64,000 bases of DNA, from NCBI RefSeq assembly GCF_000801315.1, contig NZ_CP010054.1, positions 3,224,001 to 3,288,000 on the forward strand, in the 5' to 3' direction. The DNA comes from Hymenobacter sp. DG25B. Lineage in GTDB: Bacteria > Bacteroidota > Bacteroidia > Cytophagales > Hymenobacteraceae. This document shows positions 38,049 through 47,688 of the stretch, one piece after another (the stretch's first letter is position 1; each line of letters opens with the position of its first letter). A model generated the notes under the pieces. It had not been told where the DNA came from and did not search any database. It worked only from the letters and a program-made list of their open reading frames with translations. The translations under genes and the position numbers were made by a program.

Positions 38049-39587
38049 ATGAAATTAAACCTCGCCACCAAGCTTTTTGCTGGTTTTCTGGCCATTCTGA
38101 TTTTGTTTGCGGCCGTAGTGGCCGTTAACTATCAGCTTTCCCGCAAGGTGCTGCGCAATCTGGAGCGCGTAGAACAGTCCCAGCGCATTACCTCCGATGC
38201 CACCTCGCTGGTGCGCAACATTGTGGATATGGAATCCGGGTTCTACGGCTTTATGCTGGTGGGCAATGAAACCATTCTTACCCCCTACTACCAGAGTGAG
38301 CGGAAGCTGATTGACCGGTTCTCCCGCATGAAGGAGCTCCTGGACCCCGCCGGCCCACAGTATGCCCGCATTCAGCGGGCCGAGCGCCTCTATAACCAAT
38401 GGTCGGACTATTCGCACCTGCTGATCAGCGAGAAGCGGGCCATTCTGCGCAAAACGCCCGCCCAGACCGGCCTCACCCAGGTGGAGCACCGCGGGCTGAT
38501 GGAGGATCTTTCGGGCAAGAAAATCACCGATGAAATCCGGACCCTGTTCCGCGGCTTTGAGCTGACCGAGGATGAAGCCCGCGTGGAGCTACGCGAGAAG
38601 CTGGCCGAAAGCGTGAACCAGACGCGCCTGCTTTCCATTGTTATTACTCTGCTGGCCTTTATTCTGGGCTTGCTCTGGGCCACGTACATCACCCGCCTCA
38701 TTGCCCGGCGCATTTCCTCCATGGTGTCCCTGGCCACGCGCATTGCCGGCGGCGACTATACCACCCGCATTATGGACTCGGAGCGGGATGAAATGAGCGA
38801 GCTGGCTTCCTCGCTCAACGTCATGTCCAATACCATCAACACCACCGTAACCCAGCTGGAAGGCCGCAACCTGGAGCTGGACCAGTTTGCCTACGTGGTT
38901 TCCCATGACCTGAAAGCGCCCCTGCGGGGTATTGAAAGCGCCACCCGCTGGATAGAAGAAGACATGGGCCAGGCGCTGCCCGCCCACATTCAGGAGTTCC
39001 TGCTGCTGATGCGCACCCGGGTGCACCGCATGGAAAACCTCATTAGCGGTATTCTGGAGCTGGCCCGCGTGGGCCGCACGCCCCAGGCCGAGGAGCGCGT
39101 GAACGTGCGCGAGCTGCTGACCGAAACCATGGATATGCTCAGCCCTCCGGAAGGCTTTCAGCTGAAGCTGCCGGCCTACCTTCCTACTATTACTACTTCC
39201 CGGGTAGAGCTGCAGCAGGTGTTTGCCAATCTTATCAGCAACGCATTTAAGTACCACCACCAGCCGGAGCAGGGCACCGTGAGCATCCGCTTCAGCGAGG
39301 ACCGTCAGTTTTATACCTTCACGGTGAAAGACAACGGCCCGGGCATTGCGGCAGCCTACCATGAGCGGATATTCATCATCTTCCAGACCCTGACGGAGCG
39401 CGACACGCTGGAGAGCACCGGCGTGGGCCTGGCCATTGTGAAAAAGCTGGTGGAGCGGCAGGGCGGCACCATTCGGATAGAATCGGAAGAAGGGAAAGGA
39501 GCGGCCTTTACGTTTACCTGGCCCAAGCCGCACGCCCCGGTGCCGGAACCGGCCACCGGCCTGGCTTCAGCCATTCTTTCCCGCTAG
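38049..39587 (+). CDS. CHASE3-domain sensor histidine kinase
   Basis: 512 residues. Membrane segment at ~9-28, periplasmic CHASE3 domain (~40-185, with NIVDMESGFYGFMLVG), second membrane segment at ~194-213, HAMP (~214-268), HisKA with VVSHDLKAPLRGIES (phosphoacceptor His286), and HATPase_c with NLISNAFKYHH, DNGPGI and GVGLAIVKKL. The HisKA region resembles the phytochrome-like group often paired with small CheY-type regulators. Middle gene of the CZB-kinase-regulator cluster. The CHASE3 ligand is unknown. The kinase has no C-terminal receiver; the next gene supplies one. Confidence 0.93.
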   Translation: MKLNLATKLFAGFLAILILFAAVVAVNYQLSRKVLRNLERVEQSQRITSDATSLVRNIVDMESGFYGFMLVGNETILTPYYQSERKLIDRFSRMKELLDPAGPQYARIQRAERLYNQWSDYSHLLISEKRAILRKTPAQTGLTQVEHRGLMEDLSGKKITDEIRTLFRGFELTEDEARVELREKLAESVNQTRLLSIVITLLAFILGLLWATYITRLIARRISSMVSLATRIAGGDYTTRIMDSERDEMSELASSLNVMSNTINTTVTQLEGRNLELDQFAYVVSHDLKAPLRGIESATRWIEEDMGQALPAHIQEFLLLMRTRVHRMENLISGILELARVGRTPQAEERVNVRELLTETMDMLSPPEGFQLKLPAYLPTITTSRVELQQVFANLISNAFKYHHQPEQGTVSIRFSEDRQFYTFTVKDNGPGIAAAYHERIFIIFQTLTERDTLESTGVGLAIVKKLVERQGGTIRIESEEGKGAAFTFTWPKPHAPVPEPATGLASAILSR

Positions 39588-39642
39588 CCGTATAGTCGTC
39601 AACATCTGTTTCCCAACCCGCCTTATGGCGCTTTTTTTTGCT

Positions 39643-40092
39643 ATGTCAATATTTGCCTCAGAGCCCAGTATTCTGCTTGTTGAAGACGACCAAATGGATA
39701 TCATGAATGTGCAGCGTGAACTGCGCAAACATGCCGTAGAGGTTCCGCTGCACATAGCTCGTAATGGCCGCGAAGCACTGAATCAGCTGCGGGGCGAAAA
39801 CGGGCAGGAGAAAATTGCCAAGCCCAGCGTGGTAATGCTGGACATTAACATGCCGAAGCTGAATGGTTTGGAGCTGCTGGAAATTCTGCGCTCCGACCCC
39901 GAGTTTGTAGGCCTGAATGTGTTCATTATGACCACCTCCGACCTGGAAACCGACCGCCTCAAAGCCCGCGACCTGGCCGTAAGCGGCTACATTATTAAGC
40001 CCCTCAACTTTGATAAGTTTGGCGAAGGCGGCTCTACCGTTGATGGCTTCAGCCTATTTCTGGACCTGCTTCAGCTAAAAGAAAAAAGATAG
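39643..40092 (+). CDS. Single-domain response regulator (Rcp1/CheY type)
   Basis: 149 residues from the ATG at 39643 (MSIFASEPS); an ATG six codons upstream at 39625 is also possible. Receiver motifs: VEDDQMD acidic pocket, VVMLDINMPKLNG (phospho-acceptor Asp67), MTTSD, and GYIIKPLNF (conserved Lys). There is no output domain, as in Rcp1 of phytochrome systems, so it signals by protein contact or phosphotransfer. It lies 55 bp after the CHASE3 kinase, its likely partner. Confidence 0.92.
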   Translation: MSIFASEPSILLVEDDQMDIMNVQRELRKHAVEVPLHIARNGREALNQLRGENGQEKIAKPSVVMLDINMPKLNGLELLEILRSDPEFVGLNVFIMTTSDLETDRLKARDLAVSGYIIKPLNFDKFGEGGSTVDGFSLFLDLLQLKEKR

Positions 40093-40149
40093 CCACTGCT
40101 GGGCTCGATATATGAATGCAGATCGGCCAGCCACTAAACGCTGGCTCTG

Positions 40150-40725
40150 CTACAGCAGCCGGAAACCCATGCGGTGGTGCTCCGTGGGCCCATATTCCCG
40201 AATGGCCGCCCGGTGTTTTGGCGTAGGATAGCCCGCGTTCTGCTCCCAGCCATACTGCGGATATTGCTCCGCCAGCTGCTGCATCCGCTCATCGCGGAAG
40301 GTTTTGGCCAGCACCGAGGCCGCGGCAATGCTCTGAAAGGTGGCATCGCCGCCAATATGCAGGCTGTGCTCTATGCCAGCGTAAGGCCGAAACCGGTTGC
40401 CATCTACCAGCAGATGCACGGGCGTAACGGCCAACTGGGCCACGGCACGGTGCATGGCCAGGTAGCTGGCATTGGCAATATTGATACTCGCAATTTCTTC
40501 CGGGGAGGCTTCCGCTACGGCCCAGGCCACGGCGTGTTGGCATATTTCGGCGCGGGCGTGCTCCCGGCGCCGGGCCGTCATTTGCTTGGAGTCGTTGAGA
40601 TAAGCGCAGCTGAAATCAGGCGGCAGAATTACGGCGGCGGCAAATACCGGCCCGGCCAGGCAGCCCCGGCCGGCTTCATCGAGGCCGGCTTCCAGGGGCT
40701 GGAGGGTAAAAGAAGGAAGAAGCAT
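40150..40725 (-). CDS. rnhB: Ribonuclease HII
   Basis: 191 residues. Begins MLLPSFTLQPLEAGLDEAGRGCLAGPVFAAAV, containing the DEAGRGCLAGPV active-site motif; later acidic residues in LLVDGNRF and the KTFRDERMQQL region complete the site. RNase HII cuts RNA in RNA-DNA hybrids and removes misincorporated ribonucleotides. Convergent with the response regulator (57 bp apart). A minus-strand TAGTTTTG core sits only 7 bp before the ATG, hinting at a leaderless transcript. Confidence 0.96.
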   Translation of the reverse strand: MLLPSFTLQPLEAGLDEAGRGCLAGPVFAAAVILPPDFSCAYLNDSKQMTARRREHARAEICQHAVAWAVAEASPEEIASINIANASYLAMHRAVAQLAVTPVHLLVDGNRFRPYAGIEHSLHIGGDATFQSIAAASVLAKTFRDERMQQLAEQYPQYGWEQNAGYPTPKHRAAIREYGPTEHHRMGFRLL

Positions 40726-40732
40726 ACAGCTG

Positions 40733-40740
40733 CAAAACTA
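40733..40740 (-). promoter_or_regulatory. Promoter core (TAGTTTTG) of rnhB, possibly leaderless
   Basis: Minus-strand TAGTTTTG matches TAnnTTTG and ends 7 bp before the ATG at 40725, so the predicted start point falls at the start codon. Confidence 0.4.
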
Positions 40741-40776
40741 CGCAGACCAACGTACTGTGAGCCGCCTAGAAAGCCC

Positions 40777-40821
40777 AAAGGCCTTCCCTACGGACTATAC
40801 TGCCGCGGGGAAAGCCTTTTT
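40777..40821. terminator. Hairpin after the 40860 gene
   Basis: AAAGGCCTTCCC (40777-40788) pairs with GGGGAAAGCCTTT (about 40807-40819), with one mismatch and short T-runs on both strands. Position fits the 3' end of the minus-strand 40860 gene. Confidence 0.55.
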
Positions 40822-40859
40822 GGTTACGAATTACAGACAAGGGCTTGTCGGCCAGCGCG

Positions 40860-41102
40860 CTATTTATGGTCGCCGGCGTTGCTTCCAATTACGGGCGGCT
40901 CAGTTTCGCCCCGCCGGAAGCCTTGGCTGTCGCGGGGGCCTTCGTCAATGTTATCTTCCTCTTCTGTGGTGAGGTACACATTGGTAACGGGACCAAGGCC
41001 GCCGGTTTTTTCCGCCAGCTCGGCTTCGGCCTGTGCATGTTTTAGATTGAAAAGTGGGTCGCCGGGTTTTGGTGTGTCCGGCTTTTTAGACTGATTGGCC
41101 AT
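40860..41102 (-). CDS. Small hydrophilic protein (function unknown)
   Basis: 80 residues, hydrophilic and probably disordered: Lys/Pro-rich start (MANQSKKPDTPKPGDP), a short helix (NLKHAQAEAELAEKTGG), and an acidic patch (LTTEEEDNIDEGP). No membrane segment or known domain. A hairpin at its 3' end and normal codon use support it as a real gene. It stands alone between rnhB and the Nudix gene. Confidence 0.55.
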   Translation of the reverse strand: MANQSKKPDTPKPGDPLFNLKHAQAEAELAEKTGGLGPVTNVYLTTEEEDNIDEGPRDSQGFRRGETEPPVIGSNAGDHK

Positions 41103-41325
41103 AGATGCAAAAAAAGCGGCCGGAATGTGGACGGCCAGCCATTCCCTTGGTACGGCAACGCAAACCGGGAGGTTAACTTACTGTTGGGCTTGGCGGGCTG
41201 GGTCATCGGGTACAAATCAGCCTAAAAAACCGCCTGTCAAATCCCTAGGGCGGAAAAACGCCTGATCTTCGGCCATAATTATGTTAAGCCTTGGGCCGGA
41301 GATAGGGCGTGCCCCAATCCTGCCG

Positions 41326-41333
41326 TACCTTTG
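41326..41333 (+). promoter_or_regulatory. Promoter core (TACCTTTG) of the Nudix gene
   Basis: TACCTTTG, predicted start near 41340, 20 nt before the ATG at 41360. This supports 41360 over the upstream open-frame extension. Confidence 0.5.
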
Positions 41334-41359
41334 CAGGGTTGGCACTATCCGTATCCACT

Positions 41360-41938
41360 ATGCATTCTTCCTCCTCCCCTGCTCCCGACGAAACACACAA
41401 CCCCTGGCAGGTGCTGTCTTCTGAAGTAGTCTACCAGAACCCCTGGATCCGGGTGCGCGAAGACCAGGTGATTAACCCCGGCGGCAGCCCCAGCATTTAT
41501 GGCGTGGTATCCATGAAGAACAAAGCACTGGGAATAGTACCGGTTGATGCCGAGGGCAACACCTGGCTGGTGGGCCAGTTCCGCTACCCCCTGAATGAGT
41601 ACAGTTGGGAAATTCCGATGGGCGGCGGCCCGGTGGAAGAAGATATTCTGCTCTCCGCCCAACGGGAGCTACAGGAAGAAACCGGTTTCACGGCCGCCCG
41701 CTGGACGTGCATTGCCCGCCTGCACACCTCCAACTCCGTTACCGATGAGGAAGGCTTCGTGTACCTGGCCGAAGACCTCACGCCCGGCGCCGTGGCCCCC
41801 GAGGAAACCGAAGTACTTCACCTGTGGAAGCTCCCGCTGGCCGAAGCCGTGGAAATGGTGATGAATGACCGGATTACCGATGCTATCAGTGTGGCCGGCC
41901 TGCTGAAAGCCGAACGATATTTACAAAGCCGGGCGTAG
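41360..41938 (+). CDS. Nudix hydrolase (ADP-ribose pyrophosphatase-like)
   Basis: 192 residues from the ATG at 41360. The Nudix box is complete: GGPVEEDILLSAQRELQEET followed by GF, fitting GX5EX7REUXEEXGU. The N-terminal strands (VVSMKNKALGIVPVDAEGNTW, FRYPLNEYSWEIPMGG) resemble NudF-type ADP-ribose pyrophosphatases, which cleave nucleoside diphosphate sugars. Substrate assignment is tentative. It stands upstream of plsC on the same strand, 79 bp apart. Confidence 0.92.
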   Translation: MHSSSSPAPDETHNPWQVLSSEVVYQNPWIRVREDQVINPGGSPSIYGVVSMKNKALGIVPVDAEGNTWLVGQFRYPLNEYSWEIPMGGGPVEEDILLSAQRELQEETGFTAARWTCIARLHTSNSVTDEEGFVYLAEDLTPGAVAPEETEVLHLWKLPLAEAVEMVMNDRITDAISVAGLLKAERYLQSRA

Positions 41939-42017
41939 CAGCCGGCAACTATTTCCGGGCCGGAAGTGGTTTAGGTTCCGCCGACATGTTTAGGTTATCA
42001 CTTCGTTTTCTTAGCGT

Positions 42018-42875
42018 ATGCGTCATCTACTGCGTGTTTTAGCTCATCGGCTCTACACTACCTGGAGTACTTTCTGGTTTGTACTGCCGTTTGTGGTTAC
42101 GTATCCCGTAATGTGGGTGCTGGGAAAGCGCCCGGCCTGGTACCCCCACCTGCATAGCTTTAACCGGGGGTGGTCTATCTTCTCCCTGCGTATGTGGGGC
42201 ATGCCGGTGCAGGTAGTGCGCGAAAAACCGCTGCCCGCTTCGCAGCCCTGCGTGTACGTGGCCAACCACAGCTCTTACATTGATATTCCGGTGCTGTTTA
42301 AGGCCATTCCGGGCTACCTGAACATTATGGGCAAAAGCACCCTGGCCAAGGTACCTCTGTGGGGCCCGCTGTTTGGGCGGGTATACATTACCGTAAACCG
42401 GGAAAGTGCCGTCAGCCGGGCACGCTCCATTATAGAGGCCCGCAAAAGCCTGGAAGCGGGCCGCTCGGTAGTTATTTTCCCGGAGGGCACCATCTCCAAA
42501 AAACCCGGCGAGGAAATGGGGCCTTTTAAAAACGGCGCCTTTCAGCTGGCCATTGCGGCCGGGGTGCCCATTGTGCCGGTTTCCATGCCGCTAAACCACC
42601 GCTTCCTGCCCGATTTGGATGGCAAGCTGCGGGTGCGTTACTCGCCGCTGCGCATTACCCTGCACACGCCCATTCCCACCACCGGCCTTACCGCGGCCGA
42701 TGCCCCTGCCCTGGCCCAACAGGCTTATCAGGCTATTGCCAGCGGCTTTTTGCCCGAGGCCGCCGGTATTCCGGCGCCTTCTCACTTTCGCCTGCCCAAG
42801 CCGGCGGCCGCCGCTGCAGCTCCGCAGCCAGAAGCCATTGAGCCCGATGCGGAGTTAAGTCTGCACAAATCGTAA
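42018..42875 (+). CDS. plsC: 1-acyl-sn-glycerol-3-phosphate acyltransferase (PlsC)
   Basis: 285 residues. N-terminal hydrophobic segment (TFWFVLPFVVTYPVMWVLG), then the acyltransferase motifs: NHSSYIDIP (HX4D catalytic), GRVYITVNRES, and VVIFPEGTISKKPGEE. It adds the second acyl chain in phosphatidic acid synthesis at the inner membrane. A Pro/Ala-rich C-terminal tail (~250-285) is extra. It is followed after 28 bp by gatC; the gatC promoter core overlaps the plsC stop codon. Confidence 0.94.
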   Translation: MRHLLRVLAHRLYTTWSTFWFVLPFVVTYPVMWVLGKRPAWYPHLHSFNRGWSIFSLRMWGMPVQVVREKPLPASQPCVYVANHSSYIDIPVLFKAIPGYLNIMGKSTLAKVPLWGPLFGRVYITVNRESAVSRARSIIEARKSLEAGRSVVIFPEGTISKKPGEEMGPFKNGAFQLAIAAGVPIVPVSMPLNHRFLPDLDGKLRVRYSPLRITLHTPIPTTGLTAADAPALAQQAYQAIASGFLPEAAGIPAPSHFRLPKPAAAAAAPQPEAIEPDAELSLHKS

Positions 42876-42903
42876 TTTTGCCTCTCCCTAACGCCTTTCT
42901 GTT

Positions 42904-43191
42904 GTGAGCACCGACCTTGCTACCCTCCGCCAAATAGCCCACCTCTCCCGCCTGGAGCTTACGCCCGATAAAGAGCAGCAGATGCTGGGCGACCTGAACA
43001 AAATTCTGGATTGGGTAGACCAGCTCCGCCAGCTTGACACCACTTCCGTTGAGCCACTCATTCATTTGTCGCACGAGATAAACGTGCTGCGGCCCGATGA
43101 AGCGGTAAACAGCGTATCGCACGCGGAGGGTTTGCGCAACGCGCCCCGTAAAGATTCCGATTACTTCCGCGTACCGAAAGTACTCGAGTAA
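42904..43191 (+). CDS. gatC: Asp-tRNA(Asn)/Glu-tRNA(Gln) amidotransferase subunit C
   Basis: 95 residues with a GTG start at 42904. Family blocks: LRQIAHLSRLELTPDKEQQM, LNKILDWVDQL and the C-terminal DYFRVPKVLE. GatC holds GatA and GatB together in the amidotransferase that converts misacylated Glu-tRNA(Gln) or Asp-tRNA(Asn). GatA and GatB are not in the window. A TAATTTTG promoter core at 42873-42880 precedes it. The downstream gene starts within 3 bp of its stop. Confidence 0.95.
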   Translation: MSTDLATLRQIAHLSRLELTPDKEQQMLGDLNKILDWVDQLRQLDTTSVEPLIHLSHEINVLRPDEAVNSVSHAEGLRNAPRKDSDYFRVPKVLE

Positions 43192-43194
43192 TTG

Positions 43195-46100
43195 GTGCCT
43201 AAGCCTGTTCTTCCCCCCTCGACTAAGCCCGCCGCCCTGTGGCAGCGGGCCACGCTGTGGCCTTTGTTGTTACTGGTGGCGGCCGTGGCCGTAGCCGCCC
43301 TCTGGCAATATGCCACCGGCACCGATGCCACCATTCCGCTGGTCACCGTTCCGCAACTCACAGACGTGCCCACCACCGTGGCGCAGGTGCCAGTGGGCCT
43401 GCATACGCTGCCGGTACGTGCCAATGGCTACCTACTGACCGAAACGTACAACACCATCGGCCCCATTATTCGGCCTTGGCTGGCACTGGGTTGGGTAGTG
43501 GTGTTGGGGGTTTGCCTTACCTACTGGGTGGCGGTGGTAAGTACCTTGGCCCGCCCAGCCTTTATAGGCGGCATGGCCCTGATTATTTTCCTGATGATGT
43601 CGCTCAACGCCGATTTGCTGGGCGTCTTCAACAGTCAGGAGCAGTATTTTCTGATGCTGAGTCTGGCCCTGTTGGGCGGCACCGCTTATGCGCTGCACGC
43701 TTTCTGGCCGGGGGTTTCGCTGGGCCGCCGGCTGCTGCTTTTTGGGTTGCTGATTGGCGGACTTGGGCTTCTGCTCTTTTTGGGCAGCCCCGTGCCCGCC
43801 GCCCAAACGGCTTTACATCTGGCCAGCTATGGTACCCTGGCGGGTACTGCGGCCCTGGCTATGCTGGTGCTGTGGGTCAGCATCGAAAATATCAGGGGCC
43901 TGCTTTGGTTGAACACCCAGGCCGAAAACCCCGGCAGCCGCTTTGGTCTACTGCCTTTTCTCCTGACCAGTGCTTTGTACCTGGGCTTGTTGGCGCTGTA
44001 CTTTTTCTCCGATGGGGCAGTAGAAATCGTGCCCGGGCTGCGCCTGGAGCCATTTATCTTTCTGCTCACGGCCATTGCTATCGGTGGTTTAGGTCTGCGC
44101 CAACGGGCGGCAAGCTACGGTGGTACGGTAGCCTTCTGGCCCGGCGCCGCGCACCTCTACGGCACGTTGGCAGCCTTAGCCCTGGCGTCATTAGGCTATG
44201 CTTTTGGCACCGCTAACGACCCGCTCCTTACCGCCACCCGCGACTTTACGGTGCTGACTTTCCTGCTGTTGGGTGCAGTTTTTCTGTTGTATATTCTGCT
44301 GAATTTTGCGCCGCTTATCCGGCAGCGGCTGCGCGTATACCGGGTGGTGTTTGAGCCCCGCCGCTTTCCGTTGTACGCCGCCTTTGTTATTGGACTGGGC
44401 GCCTTAGCTGGCGTGCTAATTCGGAATAACCTGTTTTTGTATAACCAGGCCCAGGCCGGCTACTACAATAACTTGGGCGACCTCACCCGCTACCAGAGCG
44501 AGCTGCAGCCTACGGCCGATGCCCTGGCTTTGCTGGCCGAGCGCTACTACGCCGAGAGTGACGCGCTGGACCGCTTCAATCATAAAGCCAGCCTGGGCCG
44601 CGCCGCCCTGTATCATGCCCGCGGACAGCGTCAGAATGAGATAAATGCCTTACGCCGGGCCCTGATTCGGGCTGCCTCCGAGAAGATTTCCCTGCGGCTG
44701 GCGGCGCTATTTGACCAGCCCAAGGATTTCTTTGACCGCCAGCGTATTCTGCAGGAGGCCCTGCATAGTACGCCCGGCAGCGCCCGCCTCTCCAATGACC
44801 TGGCCCAGCTGTACACCCGCTCCGCCCTTACCGATTCGGTTACCTTTTACCAGCAGCGCGCAGCCCAACTGGACGGCAACAATGCCGTGGTAAAGAGCAA
44901 CCAACTGGCTTTCCAGATCAAACAGCAGCAATGGTCCGCGGCCGAAGCGCTTACCCGCCAGTCCAAAGCTCCTGCTTCAGATACCTGGCAAAGCAACGCG
45001 CTGCTCCTGGCGGCCCTACGCAACCCGCAAATGGCCACGCTGCCGGGAGCACCTACGGATACAGTGCTCACCTTACCGGCTTTCACCCGCCTGTATCACG
45101 AAGGCCTGCTGCGCGCCACCCGCCGCGACACCACTCTGCTGCCGACGTTGGCTAACCTGCTACAATACTCCGGCAACGACGCATACGTGGAGCAGCTTAC
45201 TTTCCTCCGCGCCCTGACGCAGTATTACGGGGGCCATTTGGTGGCTGCCCAAAACACGCTGCTGCCGCTTACCACCGCCCAGAGCCCCAGCGCCGCCTAT
45301 TATCAGCATTTGCTGGGTTTATGGCTGCTGGAGCAGGGAGCTGCTTCCACTGCCGCCAGCTATTTGGCGCAGGCGCAACAGCTGGGCCAGCCGGATGCCG
45401 CGCTGGCCCGGGCGTATGCCCTGGCGCTAGCCGGGCAGCCGGATTCTGCCCGCCGGGCGGCCGCGGTTGCCGTAGCCACTGCCGACAAGCCCATGGCGGC
45501 GCAGGCCCTTCAGCTCCTGCCTGTATTGCGGGCTTCTTATGCGGATATTGTAGCTCCTTCTGCCCCGGATTCTGCTAAAGTCATGTATCTGACGCTGCTT
45601 GGTTCCGGGCTTACCCCGGCGCAGCGCGGCGCGCTCTTTGAGTCAATTAGTATTGCCGGGCTGCGGCCAGCCGGTGCTTTTGCGCAGGCGCAGGCCGCTT
45701 TGCGGGCCCGGCAGCCTACCGAGGTAGCAGCCCTGCTGAAAGCCTATGCCCCGGCCACAGGAGCGCGCACGGCGGCGGCCTCCCGCTGGAATGTGCTGCG
45801 CGGGCGCTATGCCTTGCTTTCTGGCCAAACCGAAGTGCTGCGGCAGCTTTTGCCCCGGGCGTACTTTGCTGTGCCGGAACAGGCCTACCAGCTGTATTTC
45901 CGGGCTGCTACGGCTGCCTCTCCGGCGCAGGCCAGCCGTTTGTACCAACAGTTGATGCAGCGGGCGCCTTATTTGGAAGAGGCCACGCTGGCGGCCGCTC
46001 AGCATTTTGCGGAGCAGCAGCAACCGCAACAGACATATAACGTGCTGCTGCGCGGGCTGGAGTATAACCCGGAGTCAATACCGGTGTTAAAAGCCTATAT

Positions 46101-46254
46101 TTTGGCCGCGTTAGAGTCCGGCCTGCCGGACTATACCACCGGGCCGCTGGCCAAGCTGAAGGCATTGCTTTCACCCGCAGAATATATTACCTTTCATACA
46201 CAGTATAACCATCGGCGGGGTGCACCCACACCTGCCCCTGCCCCCTGGCGCTAG
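43195..46254 (+). CDS. Large membrane protein with a C-terminal TPR region (function unknown)
   Basis: 1019 residues from GTG 43195, 3 bp after the gatC stop (TTG at 43192 is an alternative). The first ~420 residues hold about ten hydrophobic segments (for example [51 protein letters not shown]). The second half is helical and Ala/Leu/Gln-rich with TPR-like repeats ([59 protein letters not shown]), probably outside the membrane. This fusion is reminiscent of membrane-assembly scaffolds, but I do not recognise a family. Tight coupling to gatC looks like a packing effect rather than a shared task. No catalytic motif seen. Confidence 0.75.
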   Translation: MPKPVLPPSTKPAALWQRATLWPLLLLVAAVAVAALWQYATGTDATIPLVTVPQLTDVPTTVAQVPVGLHTLPVRANGYLLTETYNTIGPIIRPWLALGWVVVLGVCLTYWVAVVSTLARPAFIGGMALIIFLMMSLNADLLGVFNSQEQYFLMLSLALLGGTAYALHAFWPGVSLGRRLLLFGLLIGGLGLLLFLGSPVPAAQTALHLASYGTLAGTAALAMLVLWVSIENIRGLLWLNTQAENPGSRFGLLPFLLTSALYLGLLALYFFSDGAVEIVPGLRLEPFIFLLTAIAIGGLGLRQRAASYGGTVAFWPGAAHLYGTLAALALASLGYAFGTANDPLLTATRDFTVLTFLLLGAVFLLYILLNFAPLIRQRLRVYRVVFEPRRFPLYAAFVIGLGALAGVLIRNNLFLYNQAQAGYYNNLGDLTRYQSELQPTADALALLAERYYAESDALDRFNHKASLGRAALYHARGQRQNEINALRRALIRAASEKISLRLAALFDQPKDFFDRQRILQEALHSTPGSARLSNDLAQLYTRSALTDSVTFYQQRAAQLDGNNAVVKSNQLAFQIKQQQWSAAEALTRQSKAPASDTWQSNALLLAALRNPQMATLPGAPTDTVLTLPAFTRLYHEGLLRATRRDTTLLPTLANLLQYSGNDAYVEQLTFLRALTQYYGGHLVAAQNTLLPLTTAQSPSAAYYQHLLGLWLLEQGAASTAASYLAQAQQLGQPDAALARAYALALAGQPDSARRAAAVAVATADKPMAAQALQLLPVLRASYADIVAPSAPDSAKVMYLTLLGSGLTPAQRGALFESISIAGLRPAGAFAQAQAALRARQPTEVAALLKAYAPATGARTAAASRWNVLRGRYALLSGQTEVLRQLLPRAYFAVPEQAYQLYFRAATAASPAQASRLYQQLMQRAPYLEEATLAAAQHFAEQQQPQQTYNVLLRGLEYNPESIPVLKAYILAALESGLPDYTTGPLAKLKALLSPAEYITFHTQYNHRRGAPTPAPAPWR

Positions 46255-46265
46255 CCCCTTTGCGT

Positions 46266-46988
46266 ATGTTGACTCCAGTTATCGAAACGCACGACATATC
46301 GAAGGTGTACCAGATGGGCACCGAACGTATTCATGCCCTTCGCTCCGTTACTATTACCATTCAGCGCGGCGAATACGTGGCCTTTATGGGCCCGTCCGGC
46401 TCGGGTAAGTCTACCCTTATGAATATTATTGGCTGCCTGGATACTCCTACCGGCGGCCAATACATTCTCAATGGCAAAGATGTCAGCCACATGAGTGACA
46501 ACCAGCTGGCGGAGGTGCGCAATAAGGAAATTGGGTTTGTCTTTCAAACCTTCAACCTGCTGCCCCGCGCCACGGCGCTGGATAATGTAGCGCTACCGCT
46601 GATCTACGCGGGCTACAGCAAATCAGAACGGCAGGAGAAGGCCATGGAAACGCTGCGCAGCGTAGGCTTGGAAAGCCGCGCCAAGCACCGCCCCAACGAG
46701 CTTTCCGGCGGTCAGCGCCAACGCGTGGCCATTGCCCGGGCGCTGGTAAACAGCCCCAGCATTATTCTGGCCGATGAACCCACCGGCAACCTCGACAGCA
46801 AGACCAGCTACGAAATTATGGAGCTGTTTGAGGCGCTGTACGTGAAGGGCAATACCATTATTATGGTAACCCACGAAGAGGACATTGCCCACTACGCCCA
46901 CCGCGTGGTGCGCATGCGCGACGGCCTGGTAGAAAGCGACCAGCCCAACCTCAACGTGACTTCCCATCATCATTTATCAGCTCAATAG
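46266..46988 (+). CDS. ABC transporter ATP-binding protein (LolD/MacB-like)
   Basis: 240 residues from the ATG at 46266. Complete ATPase motifs: Walker [11 protein letters not shown]-loop [15 protein letters not shown], signature [15 protein letters not shown], Walker [14 protein letters not shown], and H-loop MVTHEED. The DEPTGNLDS form and the family of [12 protein letters not shown] starts place it with LolD/MacB/FtsE-type exporters. No permease gene is adjacent, so its partner must be elsewhere. It begins 11 bp after the large membrane protein gene, likely on the same transcript. Confidence 0.9.
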   Translation: MLTPVIETHDISKVYQMGTERIHALRSVTITIQRGEYVAFMGPSGSGKSTLMNIIGCLDTPTGGQYILNGKDVSHMSDNQLAEVRNKEIGFVFQTFNLLPRATALDNVALPLIYAGYSKSERQEKAMETLRSVGLESRAKHRPNELSGGQRQRVAIARALVNSPSIILADEPTGNLDSKTSYEIMELFEALYVKGNTIIMVTHEEDIAHYAHRVVRMRDGLVESDQPNLNVTSHHHLSAQ

Positions 46989-47086
46989 TTAGTTGACTGA
47001 TTTACTGGCGGTAGCATTTTTCTTCTTCTATTGCTGCAACCAGAAGAATAGAGGCCTGTTATTAGGCACCGACCTTTTCTCCTTGC

Positions 47087-47635
47087 ATGAAAATATATAC
47101 CAAGACCGGCGACCAGGGCCTTACTTCTTTGATCGGTGGTACCCGGGTGCCGAAATCCAGTCTGCGTATTGAGTGCTACGGCACAGTAGATGAGCTAAAC
47201 TCTTATATAGGGCTGGTGCGCGACCAGGAAGTGAATGCCGCCCGCCGCGACCTGCTAAAAGAAATTCAGGACCGCCTGTTCACCATCGGCTCCTCCCTGG
47301 CCTCCGACCCGGAAAAATCCCGGATGAAAATTCCGGACCTGCGCGCCGAAGATATTGCCCTGCTGGAGCAGGAAATGGACCGTATGAATGAGGCCCTGCC
47401 GGAGCTGCGGGCCTTTATTCTGCCCGGCGGCCATCAGGCGGTTTCCTTTGCCCACGTGGCCAGATGCGTATGCCGCCGGGCCGAGCGCCTGGTAGTAGCC
47501 CTGGGCGAAGACGCTTTCGTGGCCGACCTGGTGGCTATTTACCTCAACCGCCTTTCCGATTTTCTATTTGTGCTCAGCCGGGCTATGGCCCAGGAGCTGC
47601 ACGCTGAAGAAGTTACCTGGAAACCCCGCCTGTAA
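47087..47635 (+). CDS. Cob(I)yrinic acid a,c-diamide adenosyltransferase (PduO type)
   Basis: 182 residues starting MKIYTKTGDQGLTSLIGGTRVPK, the PduO N-terminal ATP-binding motif. RIECYGTVDELNSYIGL and FILPGGHQAVSFAHVARCVCRRAERLVV follow, the latter with the conserved Arg cluster. It adds the adenosyl group to corrinoids to make coenzyme B12. Length is typical (about 180-190). No other cobalamin gene and no B12 riboswitch was seen nearby. Confidence 0.94.
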   Translation: MKIYTKTGDQGLTSLIGGTRVPKSSLRIECYGTVDELNSYIGLVRDQEVNAARRDLLKEIQDRLFTIGSSLASDPEKSRMKIPDLRAEDIALLEQEMDRMNEALPELRAFILPGGHQAVSFAHVARCVCRRAERLVVALGEDAFVADLVAIYLNRLSDFLFVLSRAMAQELHAEEVTWKPRL

Positions 47636-47688
47636 CTTATTTCGTTAGAAGACCTATTCCCCACCCACCCGTATTTACCACCATTTGT

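Noticed and set aside
46989..47086. B12 riboswitch before the adenosyltransferase gene
   Set aside because: The gap is under 100 bp and shows no B12-box-like conserved core.
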